NCBI GenBank assembly: GCA_964587625.1
Contig: CAZPLU010000012.1
Coordinates: 1 to 62,937 of the forward strand
From: DAOPZJ01 sp964587625
GTDB taxonomy: Bacteria; Bacillota; Clostridia; Oscillospirales; JAKOTC01
Direction of reading: 5' to 3'
Length of the DNA: 62,937 nucleotides
Positions 27,366-35,267 of the stretch are shown here, one piece after another; position 1 is the first letter of the stretch, and each line of letters begins with the position of its first letter. The notes below the pieces were generated by a model that saw only the letters and a program-made list of their open reading frames with translations, had not been told where the DNA came from and did not search any database. Made by a program: the position numbers and the translations under genes.

Positions 27366-27394
27366 TTGACATCCGCCGCTTATCCATATATAAT
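27366..27394 (+). promoter_or_regulatory. Consensus promoter of the perR-rubrerythrin operon
   Basis: Perfect TTGACA (27366-27371) and TATAAT (27389-27394) are 17 bp apart. The imperfect dyad CCGAATAGGAACTGATTCCG just downstream (27395-27414) is a possible site for autoregulation by the Fur/PerR-type protein. Confidence 0.75.
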
Positions 27395-27430
27395 CCGAAT
27401 AGGAACTGATTCCGAGGGGAGGGAACGGAC

Positions 27431-27826
27431 ATGGGCAGACGAAATACCATCCAGCGCGATCTGGTTTTGCAAGCGGTCACAACGCTCGACAATCACCCGA
27501 CGCCCGAGCAGGTATACGAATGCGTCATCGCCCGCTTTCCCAAAATCAGCAAAAGCACCGTGTACCGCAACCTCAATATTCTGTGCGACCTGGGGGCGCT
27601 GGTCAAAATACCGCTGCCCGGCGCGGCGGACCGCATCGATCACAACCTGACGCCGCACTGCCATGCCGTCTGCCGCAGCTGCGGCGGGGTTTTCGACGTC
27701 CATACGGCCGCGCCCTTCCCGACCGCACCGGAATGCGGGGACTTCGAAATCGAGGACGTACGGATGATTTTCACGGGATTTTGTGCGAATTGCAAACAAA
27801 AAATCATTTCAAAGGAGAAAAACTGA
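27431..27826 (+). CDS. Fur/PerR family metalloregulator
   Basis: The 131-residue protein has the Fur fold. The winged-helix DNA-binding domain contains NHPTPEQVYECVIARFPKIS and STVYRNLNILCDLGALV. The dimerisation domain contains PHCHAVCRSCGGVFDVH, and CANCKQK is at the C-terminus, giving the two CxxC pairs of the structural zinc site. Pairing with rubrerythrin, a peroxide-reducing enzyme, points to PerR-type peroxide sensing rather than iron uptake; that is inference from context. Rubrerythrin follows after one base, with its ribosome-binding site inside this gene. Confidence 0.9.
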   Translation: MGRRNTIQRDLVLQAVTTLDNHPTPEQVYECVIARFPKISKSTVYRNLNILCDLGALVKIPLPGAADRIDHNLTPHCHAVCRSCGGVFDVHTAAPFPTAPECGDFEIEDVRMIFTGFCANCKQKIISKEKN

Positions 27827-27827
27827 C

Positions 27828-28370
27828 ATGAAAGAACTCAAAGGCAGCAAAACCGAAAAAAACTTGATGGCGGCATTCGCCGGCGAATCTCAGGCGCGCA
27901 ACAAGTACACCTATTATGCCTCCAAAGCGCGCAAGGACGGCTTTGAGCAGATCGCGAGCATCTTCGAAGATACGGCGAGCAACGAAAAAGAACACGCCAA
28001 AATCTGGTTCAAGCTGCTGCACGACGGCGGCGTCCCGACCACCGCGGTCAACCTCGCCGACGCGGCGGCGGGCGAACATTATGAGTGGACCGATATGTAC
28101 GCCGGTTTCGCCAAAGACGCGCATGAAGAGGGCTTCACCAAAATTGCGGCGCTGTTTGAGATGGTCGCCAAGGTTGAAAAGACCCACGAGGAGCGCTACC
28201 GCAAACTGCTCGCCAATGTCGAGGACGGTTTGGTGTTTTCCAAAGACGGCGAAACAATTTGGGAGTGCAGAAACTGCGGCCATATCGTCATCGGCAAAAA
28301 ATCCCCCGAGGTCTGTCCGGTTTGCGACCACCCGCAGTCGTATTTCGCCGTCCGCTGCGAAAACTATTGA
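27828..28370 (+). CDS. rbr: Rubrerythrin
   Basis: Rubrerythrin reduces hydrogen peroxide in anaerobes using a diiron centre fed by a rubredoxin site. The N-terminal ferritin-like domain has the ligands in FAGESQARNKYTYYASKA, DTASNEKEHAKIW and ALFEMVAKVEKTHEERY. The C-terminal rubredoxin-like domain has CRNCGHIVIG and CPVCDHPQSYF. The ATG at 27828 follows AAAGGAG, giving 180 residues, the usual size. It is the second gene of the PerR operon and is followed by a strong terminator at 28393-28418. Confidence 0.96.
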   Translation: MKELKGSKTEKNLMAAFAGESQARNKYTYYASKARKDGFEQIASIFEDTASNEKEHAKIWFKLLHDGGVPTTAVNLADAAAGEHYEWTDMYAGFAKDAHEEGFTKIAALFEMVAKVEKTHEERYRKLLANVEDGLVFSKDGETIWECRNCGHIVIGKKSPEVCPVCDHPQSYFAVRCENY

Positions 28371-28392
28371 TGCGCGAGCCATGTCCCTGTTA

Positions 28393-28418
28393 AAAAAGCG
28401 CCCTCTGCGGCGCTTTTT
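28393..28418 (+). terminator. Rho-independent terminator after rubrerythrin
   Basis: AAAAAGCGCC and GGCGCTTTTT form a 10-bp stem with a 6-base loop ending in a T run. Confidence 0.85.
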
Positions 28419-28547
28419 GTCATGATTGACTGCGCCGTAAAAAAATCCCTCCGCATATCCGGAGGGAACGTAAAAATCAATATAAAATCTCTTTTATATC
28501 GCTAATATTTTACTAATATTTTATAAAGTTTACGCATATTTAAAGTG

Positions 28548-28576
28548 TTGACAACCATCATAGGCGATAGTATAAT
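28548..28576 (+). promoter_or_regulatory. Perfect-consensus promoter of acpP
   Basis: TTGACA (28548-28553), 17 bp, TATAAT (28571-28576), with an AT-rich upstream stretch (28490-28545) that may act as an UP element. No FapR-type dyad was recognised. Confidence 0.85.
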
Positions 28577-28644
28577 GGTTTTCGTCCACACTTTTTGTTT
28601 CGCCCTCAGCCCCTTACTATATAATTCTTTTGGAGGAATCATAC

Positions 28645-28872
28645 ATGGTATTCAACAAGATCCGTGAAATCATCTGCACCCAGCTCGACATCGAACCCGA
28701 AAAAGTCACCATGGACGCCAGCGTCACCGATAATCTCGGCGCGGATTCTCTGGACTTGGTTGAGCTCGTGATGTCCATCGAGGAGGAATTTGACCTCGAA
28801 GTCCCGGATTCCGAGATCGAAAATCTCAGAACGGTCGGCGACATTGTGCGCTATATCGAAGCCAACTCCTGA
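28645..28872 (+). CDS. acpP: Acyl carrier protein
   Basis: This 75-residue protein carries growing fatty acyl chains on a phosphopantetheine arm. The attachment Ser is in LGADSLDLVELVMSIEEEFD, the ACP signature. ACP-typical acidic helices surround it. The ATG at 28645 follows TTGGAGGAATC. Unusually for a Firmicute it is not beside fab or plsX genes but is monocistronic, with a perfect promoter upstream and a terminator downstream. Confidence 0.96.
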   Translation: MVFNKIREIICTQLDIEPEKVTMDASVTDNLGADSLDLVELVMSIEEEFDLEVPDSEIENLRTVGDIVRYIEANS

Positions 28873-28891
28873 CCCCATCCGCTTAACAGAG

Positions 28892-28916
28892 GCGTCCGAC
28901 GCTCGGGCGCTTTTTT
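28892..28916 (+). terminator. Rho-independent terminator after acpP
   Basis: GCGTCCGA (28892-28899) pairs with TCGGGCGC (28903-28910), including one G-T pair, across a 3-base loop and is followed by six T. Confidence 0.75.
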
Positions 28917-29048
28917 GTTTATCGAATCATACGGAGCGGATTGACCGCAACCCGACGCACGGCATCCCCGTCGCGCCTTCATGGACGGTTGAAACCTTGA
29001 ACGAAACGCGCTTTCCGCCTCTGCCCCTCTCTCCGCCGATTCCCGTCT

Positions 29049-30116
29049 TTAACTTCTGTATTCCTTTACGCTCTCTTCGCCTTTGAGGACGCGCAGCGCT
29101 CCGGAGGAGAGGGCGAGCATCTCGTCTTCGCCTGGATAGACCAGCACCCGGGCGATCAGGTCGACTCTGCGTTTGATCGCACCGGTGAAGCGGTTGGAAT
29201 AGGCGAGCCCGCCCGTGAGGACGATGGCGTTGACGCGCCCCTCGAGCGCCGCCGACATCGCGCCGATCTCTTTTGCGACCTGATAGGCCATCGAATCCAT
29301 GACCAAAGCGGCGAATTCGTCCTGCGTTTTGATCATCTGCTCGACCTCGCGCAGGTCGTTTGTCCCCAAATAGGCCGACATTCCGCCGCCGCCCGAGACA
29401 AAGCGCATCATCTCCTCTTGGGTCTTGCCCGAAAAGCACATCTCGATGATGCCGGTCACGGGGATGGCGCCGCAGCGCTCGGGGGTGAACGGCCCCTCTC
29501 CCGCCAAACCGTCGTTGACGTCGATCACCCTGCCGTACATATGCGCGCCGACCGTGATCCCGCCGCCCATGTGCGCCACGATGAAGCGGCCGTTTTCATA
29601 ATCGATGTTGAGTTCTTTGGCGGCGCGGCGGGCGACTTGCTTGGTGTTCAACGCGTGAAAGACGCTGCGCCGTTCGATGCCCGGAATGCCCGAGAGCTTG
29701 GCGCAGGGATCCATCTCGTCGACGACGACCGGGTCGACGACATAGGCGGGCAGACCGTATTTTTGTGCGATCTCATAAGCGATGATGCCGCCGAGCGACG
29801 ACGCGTGCACCAGCACCGAGGCGTTTTTTAAATCCCGAATCATGGCCTCGTTGATCAAGTATGTCCCCGAGTCAATGGGCTTGACGATGCCGCCGCGCCC
29901 GACCACGGCGCTCAGCGATTCGGGGGCGATGCCGTTTTCTTCGAGCGTGTCCAACACATACCCCATGCGCATGTCTTTTTGTGCCAAGACCCCGTCTAGC
30001 GCGCACGACTCGGCGGTACTTTGATAGACGGTCTTTTCGGCGACGCGACGTTGATTTTCGTCGAAAACCGCGATTTTCGTGGACGTCGAGCCCGGATTGA
30101 TGGCTAAAACAAGCAT
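29049..30116 (-). CDS. buk: Butyrate kinase
   Basis: This ASKHA-fold kinase interconverts butyryl phosphate and butyrate with ATP formation. The N-terminal MLVLAINPGSTSTKIAVFDE holds the phosphate motif. Further family blocks are GRGGIVKPIDSGTYLI, VDPVVVDEMDPCAKLSG, FIVAHMGGGITVGAH and AIVLTGGLAYSNRF. At 355 residues it is full length. The usual partner, phosphotransbutyrylase (ptb), is not beside it; the neighbour upstream is a MazG-like gene. A ptb elsewhere, or use on branched-chain acyl phosphates, is possible. Confidence 0.93.
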   Translation of the reverse strand: MLVLAINPGSTSTKIAVFDENQRRVAEKTVYQSTAESCALDGVLAQKDMRMGYVLDTLEENGIAPESLSAVVGRGGIVKPIDSGTYLINEAMIRDLKNASVLVHASSLGGIIAYEIAQKYGLPAYVVDPVVVDEMDPCAKLSGIPGIERRSVFHALNTKQVARRAAKELNIDYENGRFIVAHMGGGITVGAHMYGRVIDVNDGLAGEGPFTPERCGAIPVTGIIEMCFSGKTQEEMMRFVSGGGGMSAYLGTNDLREVEQMIKTQDEFAALVMDSMAYQVAKEIGAMSAALEGRVNAIVLTGGLAYSNRFTGAIKRRVDLIARVLVYPGEDEMLALSSGALRVLKGEESVKEYRS

Positions 30117-30164
30117 ATATGTGGCCTTCCTTTTGAAAGTTTTCAGCTCTGTGAAATAATTTGT

Positions 30165-30473
30165 TTACTCTTTTGACACCAGAAAGATTTTTTCCGAGAA
30201 TCCGCCGCGCTTTTTAAATTTTTCCGCTCGGATCTTTTGCAATCCGTCCATAGAAGTGCCCCGTGCTTTACAAATCGCATCAATCACTTCCAGCACGTCC
30301 GCAAGCTCATCCAACTCTTGGCTTTCGAGATACTCGCCCACTTCTTCGGTCAGTTTTTTATTGAGCTCTTTTGAATATTGATCATCGGATAATACCTTTA
30401 TAACAGGCGTTTCACCCTGCTGTCTGATGATATCCGGAATCCGATCTCTTACCAGTTTCCCGAACGCTTGCAT
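30165..30473 (-). CDS. MazG-like nucleoside triphosphate pyrophosphohydrolase
   Basis: The protein starts FGKLVRDRIPDIIRQQGE, the signature of the phosphoribosyl-ATP pyrophosphohydrolase-like (MazG superfamily) small housecleaning proteins. The metal-binding ELNKKLTEEVGEYLESQELD and ELADVLEVIDAIC (E-x-x-E, E-x-x-D) helices follow. It probably removes non-standard nucleotides. I choose the ATG at 30473, which follows AAAGGAGACAAACCC, giving 102 residues rather than the longer 112-residue reading. It lies between the ACT gene and buk on the same strand. Confidence 0.85.
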   Translation of the reverse strand: MQAFGKLVRDRIPDIIRQQGETPVIKVLSDDQYSKELNKKLTEEVGEYLESQELDELADVLEVIDAICKARGTSMDGLQKIRAEKFKKRGGFSEKIFLVSKE

Positions 30474-30509
30474 GGGTTTGTCTCCTTTCAAGGCGGGATT
30501 CATCGATCG

Positions 30510-30773
30510 TTATATCCCGAGTTCCATAATCTTTTGCGTGACGTCGTCGTCCCCGATGGAGATGCTGTAGATGCTCTCGATATCTTCCAGCCGGCGGGTC
30601 AGCGCGTCGTCGATTTGACCCTTGTCGAGCTTGATGATCAGCACGGATTTGCCCGGCTCGCTCTCAAAGGTGAGAAGCACCGAGATGTTCCAGCCGCAGC
30701 GGCGGATGATGCCGACAATGCGATCCAAGACGCCGAGTTTGTCGACGACGGAGAGTTTATAGATTTTGCCCAT
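30510..30773 (-). CDS. ACT-domain protein, IlvN-like
   Basis: This is a single ACT domain of 87 residues: KLSVVDKLGVLDRIVGIIRR, then CGWNISVLLTFESEPGKSVLI, and the closing helix-strand. ACT domains bind amino acids and regulate enzymes. The sequence resembles the regulatory subunit of acetolactate synthase, but no ilvB is nearby, so it may be a free-standing sensor. A terminator-like hairpin separates it from the ECF gene upstream. Confidence 0.72.
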   Translation of the reverse strand: MGKIYKLSVVDKLGVLDRIVGIIRRCGWNISVLLTFESEPGKSVLIIKLDKGQIDDALTRRLEDIESIYSISIGDDDVTQKIMELGI

Positions 30774-30818
30774 GGGAGACCTCCTCGGATATGTTGATGG
30801 GACGCGCTTGCGAACGAT

Positions 30819-30852
30819 AAAACCCCCGCGAAGGTCGGTCCGCGGGGGTTTT
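30819..30852 (-). terminator. Terminator between the ECF gene and the ACT gene
   Basis: AAAACCCCCGCG (30819-30830) and CGCGGGGGTTTT (30841-30852) form a perfect 12-bp stem with a 10-base loop, 12 bases past the ECF stop codon. Confidence 0.85.
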
Positions 30853-30864
30853 GAAATCTCGGGT

Positions 30865-31491
30865 TTATGTTTTGGTACGGTGAATTGAATTGTAGGGCAA
30901 AAACTTACTCAGCGCGGCGCATACGGCCGATACCAAAACGGCTGCGACACCCGCTTCGACAAGTCCGTTCGTGGTCGCGACGCCGATGACGACGCCGCCG
31001 ACGGCGGTGAGGGAGATCTCATAAATCTCCGCAATGACCGGAGCGGCCAGCAGCCAGAGCGCGCCGAGATAGAGGATGGTGTTGTACAGCGAGCCCAGCG
31101 CGCCGGTGAGGGCGTAACCCGGAAAACGCCGCTTTTTGAAGACCCTTTCGAAACCGCGCGAGGTCAGCCCCGCGAGACCGCCCATGAACAGGCGCGGGAA
31201 AAACGCGATTACGAAATAGAGTAGCGGGCTCTGCTGGATGATGGTGAGCGCCACGACGTCGGTCGTGTTGCCGGTGAGCGCCAACGTGAAGCCGAGCAGT
31301 CCCCAAAATCCGCCGAGAATCAGTCCGGCAACGGGTCCGAGAATGACTGCGCCGATGATGACCGGCAGATGATAAATCGTCGCGACAATCGGCCCGATCG
31401 GAATGTTTCCGATGTTCAGGACGGTCAGAACGACGATGATGGCGACGAGCACCGCGAGGCGCGTCAGATAGGATACCTTTTGATTGCGCAT
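30865..31491 (-). CDS. ECF transporter S component, probably pantothenate-type
   Basis: The 208-residue membrane protein has six hydrophobic segments. It shows the S-component pattern: IAVLVAIIVVLTVL-type first helix, then IYHLPVIIGAVILGPVAGLI and LGGFWGLLGF. S components bind a vitamin or micronutrient and dock with the shared EcfT/EcfA energising module, which is not encoded here. The next gene upstream on the same strand is pantothenate kinase, so pantothenate is the most likely substrate (PanT-like). It has a perfect promoter and a leader of about 85 bases with two small hairpins. Confidence 0.85.
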   Translation of the reverse strand: MRNQKVSYLTRLAVLVAIIVVLTVLNIGNIPIGPIVATIYHLPVIIGAVILGPVAGLILGGFWGLLGFTLALTGNTTDVVALTIIQQSPLLYFVIAFFPRLFMGGLAGLTSRGFERVFKKRRFPGYALTGALGSLYNTILYLGALWLLAAPVIAEIYEISLTAVGGVVIGVATTNGLVEAGVAAVLVSAVCAALSKFLPYNSIHRTKT

Positions 31492-31540
31492 GATAATTCC
31501 TCCTTGCTGTCCCCCGCTATGGAAGGCGGTGGGACGCTGT

Positions 31541-31574
31541 CCGGACGGGTGTCCGGTGAGCGGACGAGAGTCCG
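31541..31574 (-). promoter_or_regulatory. Two adjacent hairpins in the leader of the ECF gene
   Basis: In the transcript, CGGAC/GTCCG (31561-31574, loop TCTC) is followed by CCGGAC/GTCCGG (31541-31556, loop ACCC). Repeated GTCCGG blocks allow alternative pairing. No known riboswitch consensus was recognised. Confidence 0.5.
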
Positions 31575-31584
31575 GTGTGTATTT

Positions 31585-31613
31585 ATTATATGGAGCTTTG
31601 CGCGGTCTGTCAA
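31585..31613 (-). promoter_or_regulatory. Perfect-consensus promoter of the ECF gene
   Basis: On the minus strand TTGACA (31608-31613) and TATAAT (31585-31590) are 17 bp apart, just beyond the 3' end of coaX. Confidence 0.8.
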
Positions 31614-31622
31614 TCGTTATTT

Positions 31623-32408
31623 TTAATGAATCTGCTGCTTTTTTGCCGCCGTATTGAGATGATAGATCGCCAAAAGACCCTGTAATATCAAATTCGGGCG
31701 CAGGTGGAGCTCATGGCGGCAGCAGCCGGAGATGGCGTCGGAGAGGCCGCCGGTCAAGAAGACCGTGCATTTTCGGCCGAGTTCCTCCTCCATGCGGTCG
31801 ATCATGCCGTCCACCATTGCGGCGGTGCCGTAGATCACGCCCGAGCGCATACAGTCGACGGTGTTGTCGCCGATGACCTTTTTGGGTATTTTGAGGTCGA
31901 TGTGCGGCAATTGGGCGGTGCGCGACGAGAGGGCTTCGAGCGAAATCTGAATGCCCGGGGCGATGATGCCGCCGATGAATCGGTTGCCGGGCAGCACGAC
32001 GGAGGCCTTGGTGGCGGTTCCGAGGTCAAACACGATGAGCGGCGGCTTGCATTCGGTCAAAGCGCCGACGGCGCCTGCGACCAAATCCGCGCCCGTCTGC
32101 GCCGGATTTTCGATCTTGATGTCGAGCCCGGTTTTGAGGCCCGCGCCGACGACCAAGGGCTCCGCACCGTGGTATTTGCGGATACCCTCGGCAAAGGTCG
32201 AGGTCAGCTGCGGCACGACCGAACCGATGACCGCGCCGCCGGCCTGCAAATTGACCTCATGCAGTTTTAAAATCTCGCGGATTTCGGCGAAATACTGGTC
32301 GGTCATGCGGCGCGTGTCGGTCTGCAGACGCGACACGAACAGCAGGTCTTCGCCCTCGTAAGCGCCGATCGTGATGTTGGTATTTCCGATGTCGAACAGC
32401 AGGAGCAT
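31623..32408 (-). CDS. coaX: Type III pantothenate kinase
   Basis: CoaX phosphorylates pantothenate in the first step of coenzyme A synthesis. The ASKHA motifs are MLLLFDIGNTNITIGAYEGE (phosphate 1), GADLVAGAVGAL, VFDLGTATKASVV (phosphate 2) and FIGGIIAPGIQISLEAL. FLTGGLSDAI is the adenosine motif. At 261 residues it is the normal size. It is followed after a dedicated promoter by an ECF S component, together suggesting uptake and activation of pantothenate. Confidence 0.95.
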   Translation of the reverse strand: MLLLFDIGNTNITIGAYEGEDLLFVSRLQTDTRRMTDQYFAEIREILKLHEVNLQAGGAVIGSVVPQLTSTFAEGIRKYHGAEPLVVGAGLKTGLDIKIENPAQTGADLVAGAVGALTECKPPLIVFDLGTATKASVVLPGNRFIGGIIAPGIQISLEALSSRTAQLPHIDLKIPKKVIGDNTVDCMRSGVIYGTAAMVDGMIDRMEEELGRKCTVFLTGGLSDAISGCCRHELHLRPNLILQGLLAIYHLNTAAKKQQIH

Positions 32409-32461
32409 GGATTTACAGTCCTTTCATGACAGGTTCCGGGGAGAAGATCAAGGGCGATATT

Positions 32462-33150
32462 CGCCCGCCCAAATAGGAATTGGAAATTAGAAAATAAAAA
32501 TTGGTAGACGGGGGAGCGAAAAATCCTTGCCGTAGGGGCGACCCCATGTGGTCGCCCGCCCAAATGGGAATTGGAAATTAGAAAATAAAAATTGGTAGAC
32601 GGGGGGAGCGAAAAATCCTTGCCGTAGGGGCGACCTCATGTGGTCGCCCGCCCAAATAGGAATTGGAAAGTTAGTACAGTCCTTGTAAACGAGGACCGGA
32701 AAATTGGTAGACGGGGGAACGAAAAATCCTTGCCGTAGGGGCGACCCCATGTGGTCGCCCGCCCAAATAGGAATTGGAAAGTTAGTACAGTCCTTGTAAA
32801 CGNNNNNNNNNNNNNNNNNNNNNNNNNNNNNNNNNNNNNNNNNNNNNNNNNNNNNNNNNNNNNNNNNNNNNNNNNNNNNNNNNNNNNNNNNNNNNNNNNN
32901 NNGGAAATTAGAAAATAAAAATTGGTAGACGGGGAACGAAAAATCCTTGCCGTAGGGGCGACCCCATGTGGTCGCCCGCCCAAATGGGAATTGGAAATTA
33001 GAAAATAAAAATTGGTAGACGGGGAACGAAAAATCCTTGCCGTAGGGGCGACCCCATGTGGTCGCCCGCCCAAATGGGAATTGGAAATTAGAAAATAAAA
33101 ATTGGTAGACGGGGAACGAAAAATCCTTGCCGTAGGGAAGACCCGTTATT
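32462..33150. repeat. Tandem array of 90-92 bp hairpin-containing units
   Basis: At least six units are visible, marked by CGTAGGGGCGACC at 32531, 32623, 32734, 32951, 33041 and a decayed one at 33131. Spacings are 92, 111 (a unit carrying an insertion with TTAGTACAGTCCTTGTAAAC), then 90 and 90 after the gap. Each unit has a perfect hairpin GGGCGACC-CCATGT-GGTCGCCC and an AT-rich half (GGAATTGGAAATTAGAAAAT). The 820-bp spacer 32409-33228 holds no convincing gene. Confidence 0.92.
32803..32902. other. Assembly gap (100 N) inside the tandem array
   Basis: Exactly 100 N in the middle of near-identical repeats. The true number of units is unknown. Confidence 0.9.
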
Positions 33151-33228
33151 TTCGGGAATAGCCACGGGCGAACGCGATTTGCCCCGCGGAACGGAGCAAC
33201 AAGGGTGTCGCGGCGCGGATTTCGCTCC

Positions 33229-34641
33229 CTAAGATTTGGTGTAGGTCGTCCCTTGCGGGGTGTCGGTGAGGAGGATGCCTTTGGCTTTAAGGGCGTCGCG
33301 GATGCGGTCGGCTTCGGCGAAGTCCCTGGCCTTTTTGGCGGCTGCGCGCAGTTTGATCTGCGCCAAAATTTCGGCGTCGGCCTCGCGGTCGCAGGCGGTT
33401 TGCGCCGCGGCGCGCTTTTCGGCGGCTTCGAGCAGGCCGAGCGAAAGCACCGTGTCGAATTTTGCGAGCAAAGCGCGTTTGGTCGCGCCGTTGGCTTCGG
33501 ATTTCAACACGTCATAGACGGCGGTAATGGCGAGCGAGGTGTTCAAATCGTTGTCCATCGCCTCGGCGAATTGAGCGACAAATCGGTCGAATACGGTATT
33601 GTCGACCGCGCCCTCTTTTTCAAGGGCCGCGATTTTGCAAATGAGTTTGTCGTAGGCAAAAACGGCGTTGTCAAGCGCTTCGTAAGTAAACTCCAGCGTC
33701 TTGCGGTAGTGGGAGAGCAGGCAGAAGAAGCGGTAGGCGAGCGGATCGTAGCCGTGTTTTTCAAGCGCCGATACGGTCAGAAACTCGCCCGAGGACTTGC
33801 TCATCTTGCCGGCGTTGGCATTCAGATGGCGCACATGGAACCAGTAATTGCACCACTTGTGACCCAAATACGCCTCGCTCTGCGCGATCTCGTTTGTGTG
33901 GTGCGGGAAGATGTTGTCGACGCCGCCGCAGTGGATGTCGAGCCGTTCGCCGAGCGCGCGCAGCGAAATGCACGAGCACTCGATGTGCCAGCCGGGATAA
34001 CCGCTTCCCCAGGGGCTGTCCCATTTGAGCTCCTGATCCTCGAACTTGGACTTGGTGAACCACAGCACAAAATCGGCCTTATTGCGCTTGTTGGGATCCT
34101 CGCAGACGCCCTCGCGCACGCCGACGGCGAGGTCCTTTTCGTCCTGCTTGTTGAAGACGTGATATTCTTTGAGTTCGGAGGTGTCGAAATAGACGTTTCC
34201 GCCGGCCTCGTAGGCATAACCCTTATCAATCAACGCGGCGACCATCTCGACGAACCCGCCGACGCAGCTTGTCGCGGGCACGACGATCTCGGGTTTTTTG
34301 ATGTTGAGTTTTTCGCAGTCGGCGAAAAAGGCGTCGGTATAAAATTGCGCGATCTCCATCACGCCCTTATGTTCGCGCTTCGCGCCCTCGAGCATCTTAT
34401 CCTCGCCGGTATCGGCGTCGCTCGACAGGTGTCCGACGTCGGTGATGTTCATCGCGCGCGTGACCTCGTAACCCGCAAAGCGCAGGTATTTTTCGAGTAC
34501 GTCCTCCATGATGTAGGAGCGCAGGTTGCCGATATGGGCAAAGTGATAGACCGTCGGGCCGCAGGTGTACATTTTGACTTTGCCCGGCTCGTTCGGGATA
34601 AAGTCCTCTTTTTCGGCTGTAAGGGTATTATAAAGCTTCAT
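33229..34641 (-). CDS. cysS: Cysteine--tRNA ligase
   Basis: This class I synthetase charges tRNA-Cys. The start MKLYNTLTAEKEDFIP leads to KVKMYTCGPTVYHFAHIGN, which holds the zinc Cys and the HIGH-like HIGN. Other zinc and specificity elements are GWHIECS and GGVDNIFPHHTNE. The KMSKS loop is KMSKSSGEF. The C-terminal helical domain ends with KAKGILLTDTPQGTTY. At 470 residues it is full length. It overlaps cysE by 4 bases (ATGA), forming the common cysE-cysS pair. Confidence 0.97.
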   Translation of the reverse strand: MKLYNTLTAEKEDFIPNEPGKVKMYTCGPTVYHFAHIGNLRSYIMEDVLEKYLRFAGYEVTRAMNITDVGHLSSDADTGEDKMLEGAKREHKGVMEIAQFYTDAFFADCEKLNIKKPEIVVPATSCVGGFVEMVAALIDKGYAYEAGGNVYFDTSELKEYHVFNKQDEKDLAVGVREGVCEDPNKRNKADFVLWFTKSKFEDQELKWDSPWGSGYPGWHIECSCISLRALGERLDIHCGGVDNIFPHHTNEIAQSEAYLGHKWCNYWFHVRHLNANAGKMSKSSGEFLTVSALEKHGYDPLAYRFFCLLSHYRKTLEFTYEALDNAVFAYDKLICKIAALEKEGAVDNTVFDRFVAQFAEAMDNDLNTSLAITAVYDVLKSEANGATKRALLAKFDTVLSLGLLEAAEKRAAAQTACDREADAEILAQIKLRAAAKKARDFAEADRIRDALKAKGILLTDTPQGTTYTKS

Positions 34642-35258
34642 CTTTTTAATTCCTTTTTGATGTTGTCGATCTCGATTTGCAAACGGCAGAGTTCCTGCGC
34701 GACCGGGTCGGGGATGTGGATCTGGTCGAGGTCGTGCACGATCTTATGGCCGTCCCGCCTGACGATGCGTGCCGGGACGCCGACGGCGGTGCAGTTCTCG
34801 GGGATCTCCTCGAGCACGACCGCGCCCGCCGCGACTTTGGAGTTGCTGCCCACCTTAAACGGGCCTAGCACCTTTGCACCCGCTCCGATCACCACATTGT
34901 CGCCGAGCGTCGGGTGGCGCTTGCCGGTGTGCTTGCCCGTGCCGCCCAAGGTCACGCCCTGGTAGAGCGTGCAGTTGTCGCCGATTTCGGCCGTCTCGCC
35001 GATGACGACGCCCATGCCGTGGTCGATGAACAGGCCTTTTCCGATTTTGGCGGCGGGGTGGATTTCGATGCCGGTGCGGCGGCGGGTGGTCTTGGCATAC
35101 CAAGACGCCAAGAAGTAAAATTTATGTCCGTAGAGCCAGTGCGCGACCCGGTGGCGGCGCACCGCCCGAAAACCCGGATAGAAAAGATAGACCTGCGCGG
35201 CGCTTCTCGCCGCCGGGTCGCACTCCCGAATTCGCGAAATGTCATATTGAATGCTCAT
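34638..35258 (-). CDS. cysE: Serine O-acetyltransferase
   Basis: CysE acetylates serine to O-acetylserine, the first step of cysteine synthesis. The N-terminal helical part contains FYPGFRAVRRHRVAHWL. The left-handed beta-helix has hexapeptide repeats with GIEIHPAAKIGKGLFIDHGM, then GVVIGETAEIGDNCTLYQGV and GAGAKVLGPFKVG. The catalytic His/Asp region FIDHGMG and the acetyl-CoA end region are present. At 206 residues it is the short Gram-positive form. It is the first gene of cysE-cysS, tying cysteine supply to its tRNA charging. Confidence 0.96.
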   Translation of the reverse strand: MSIQYDISRIRECDPAARSAAQVYLFYPGFRAVRRHRVAHWLYGHKFYFLASWYAKTTRRRTGIEIHPAAKIGKGLFIDHGMGVVIGETAEIGDNCTLYQGVTLGGTGKHTGKRHPTLGDNVVIGAGAKVLGPFKVGSNSKVAAGAVVLEEIPENCTAVGVPARIVRRDGHKIVHDLDQIHIPDPVAQELCRLQIEIDNIKKELKR

Positions 35259-35267
35259 AAAATCATT

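Noticed and set aside
32487..33073. Open frames and regular repeats that could suggest a CRISPR array or a repeat protein
   Set aside because: Units are 90-92 bp and almost identical throughout, with no variable spacers of constant length. The open frames (GGRPHGVAPTARIF) are by-products of translating the hairpin repeat.
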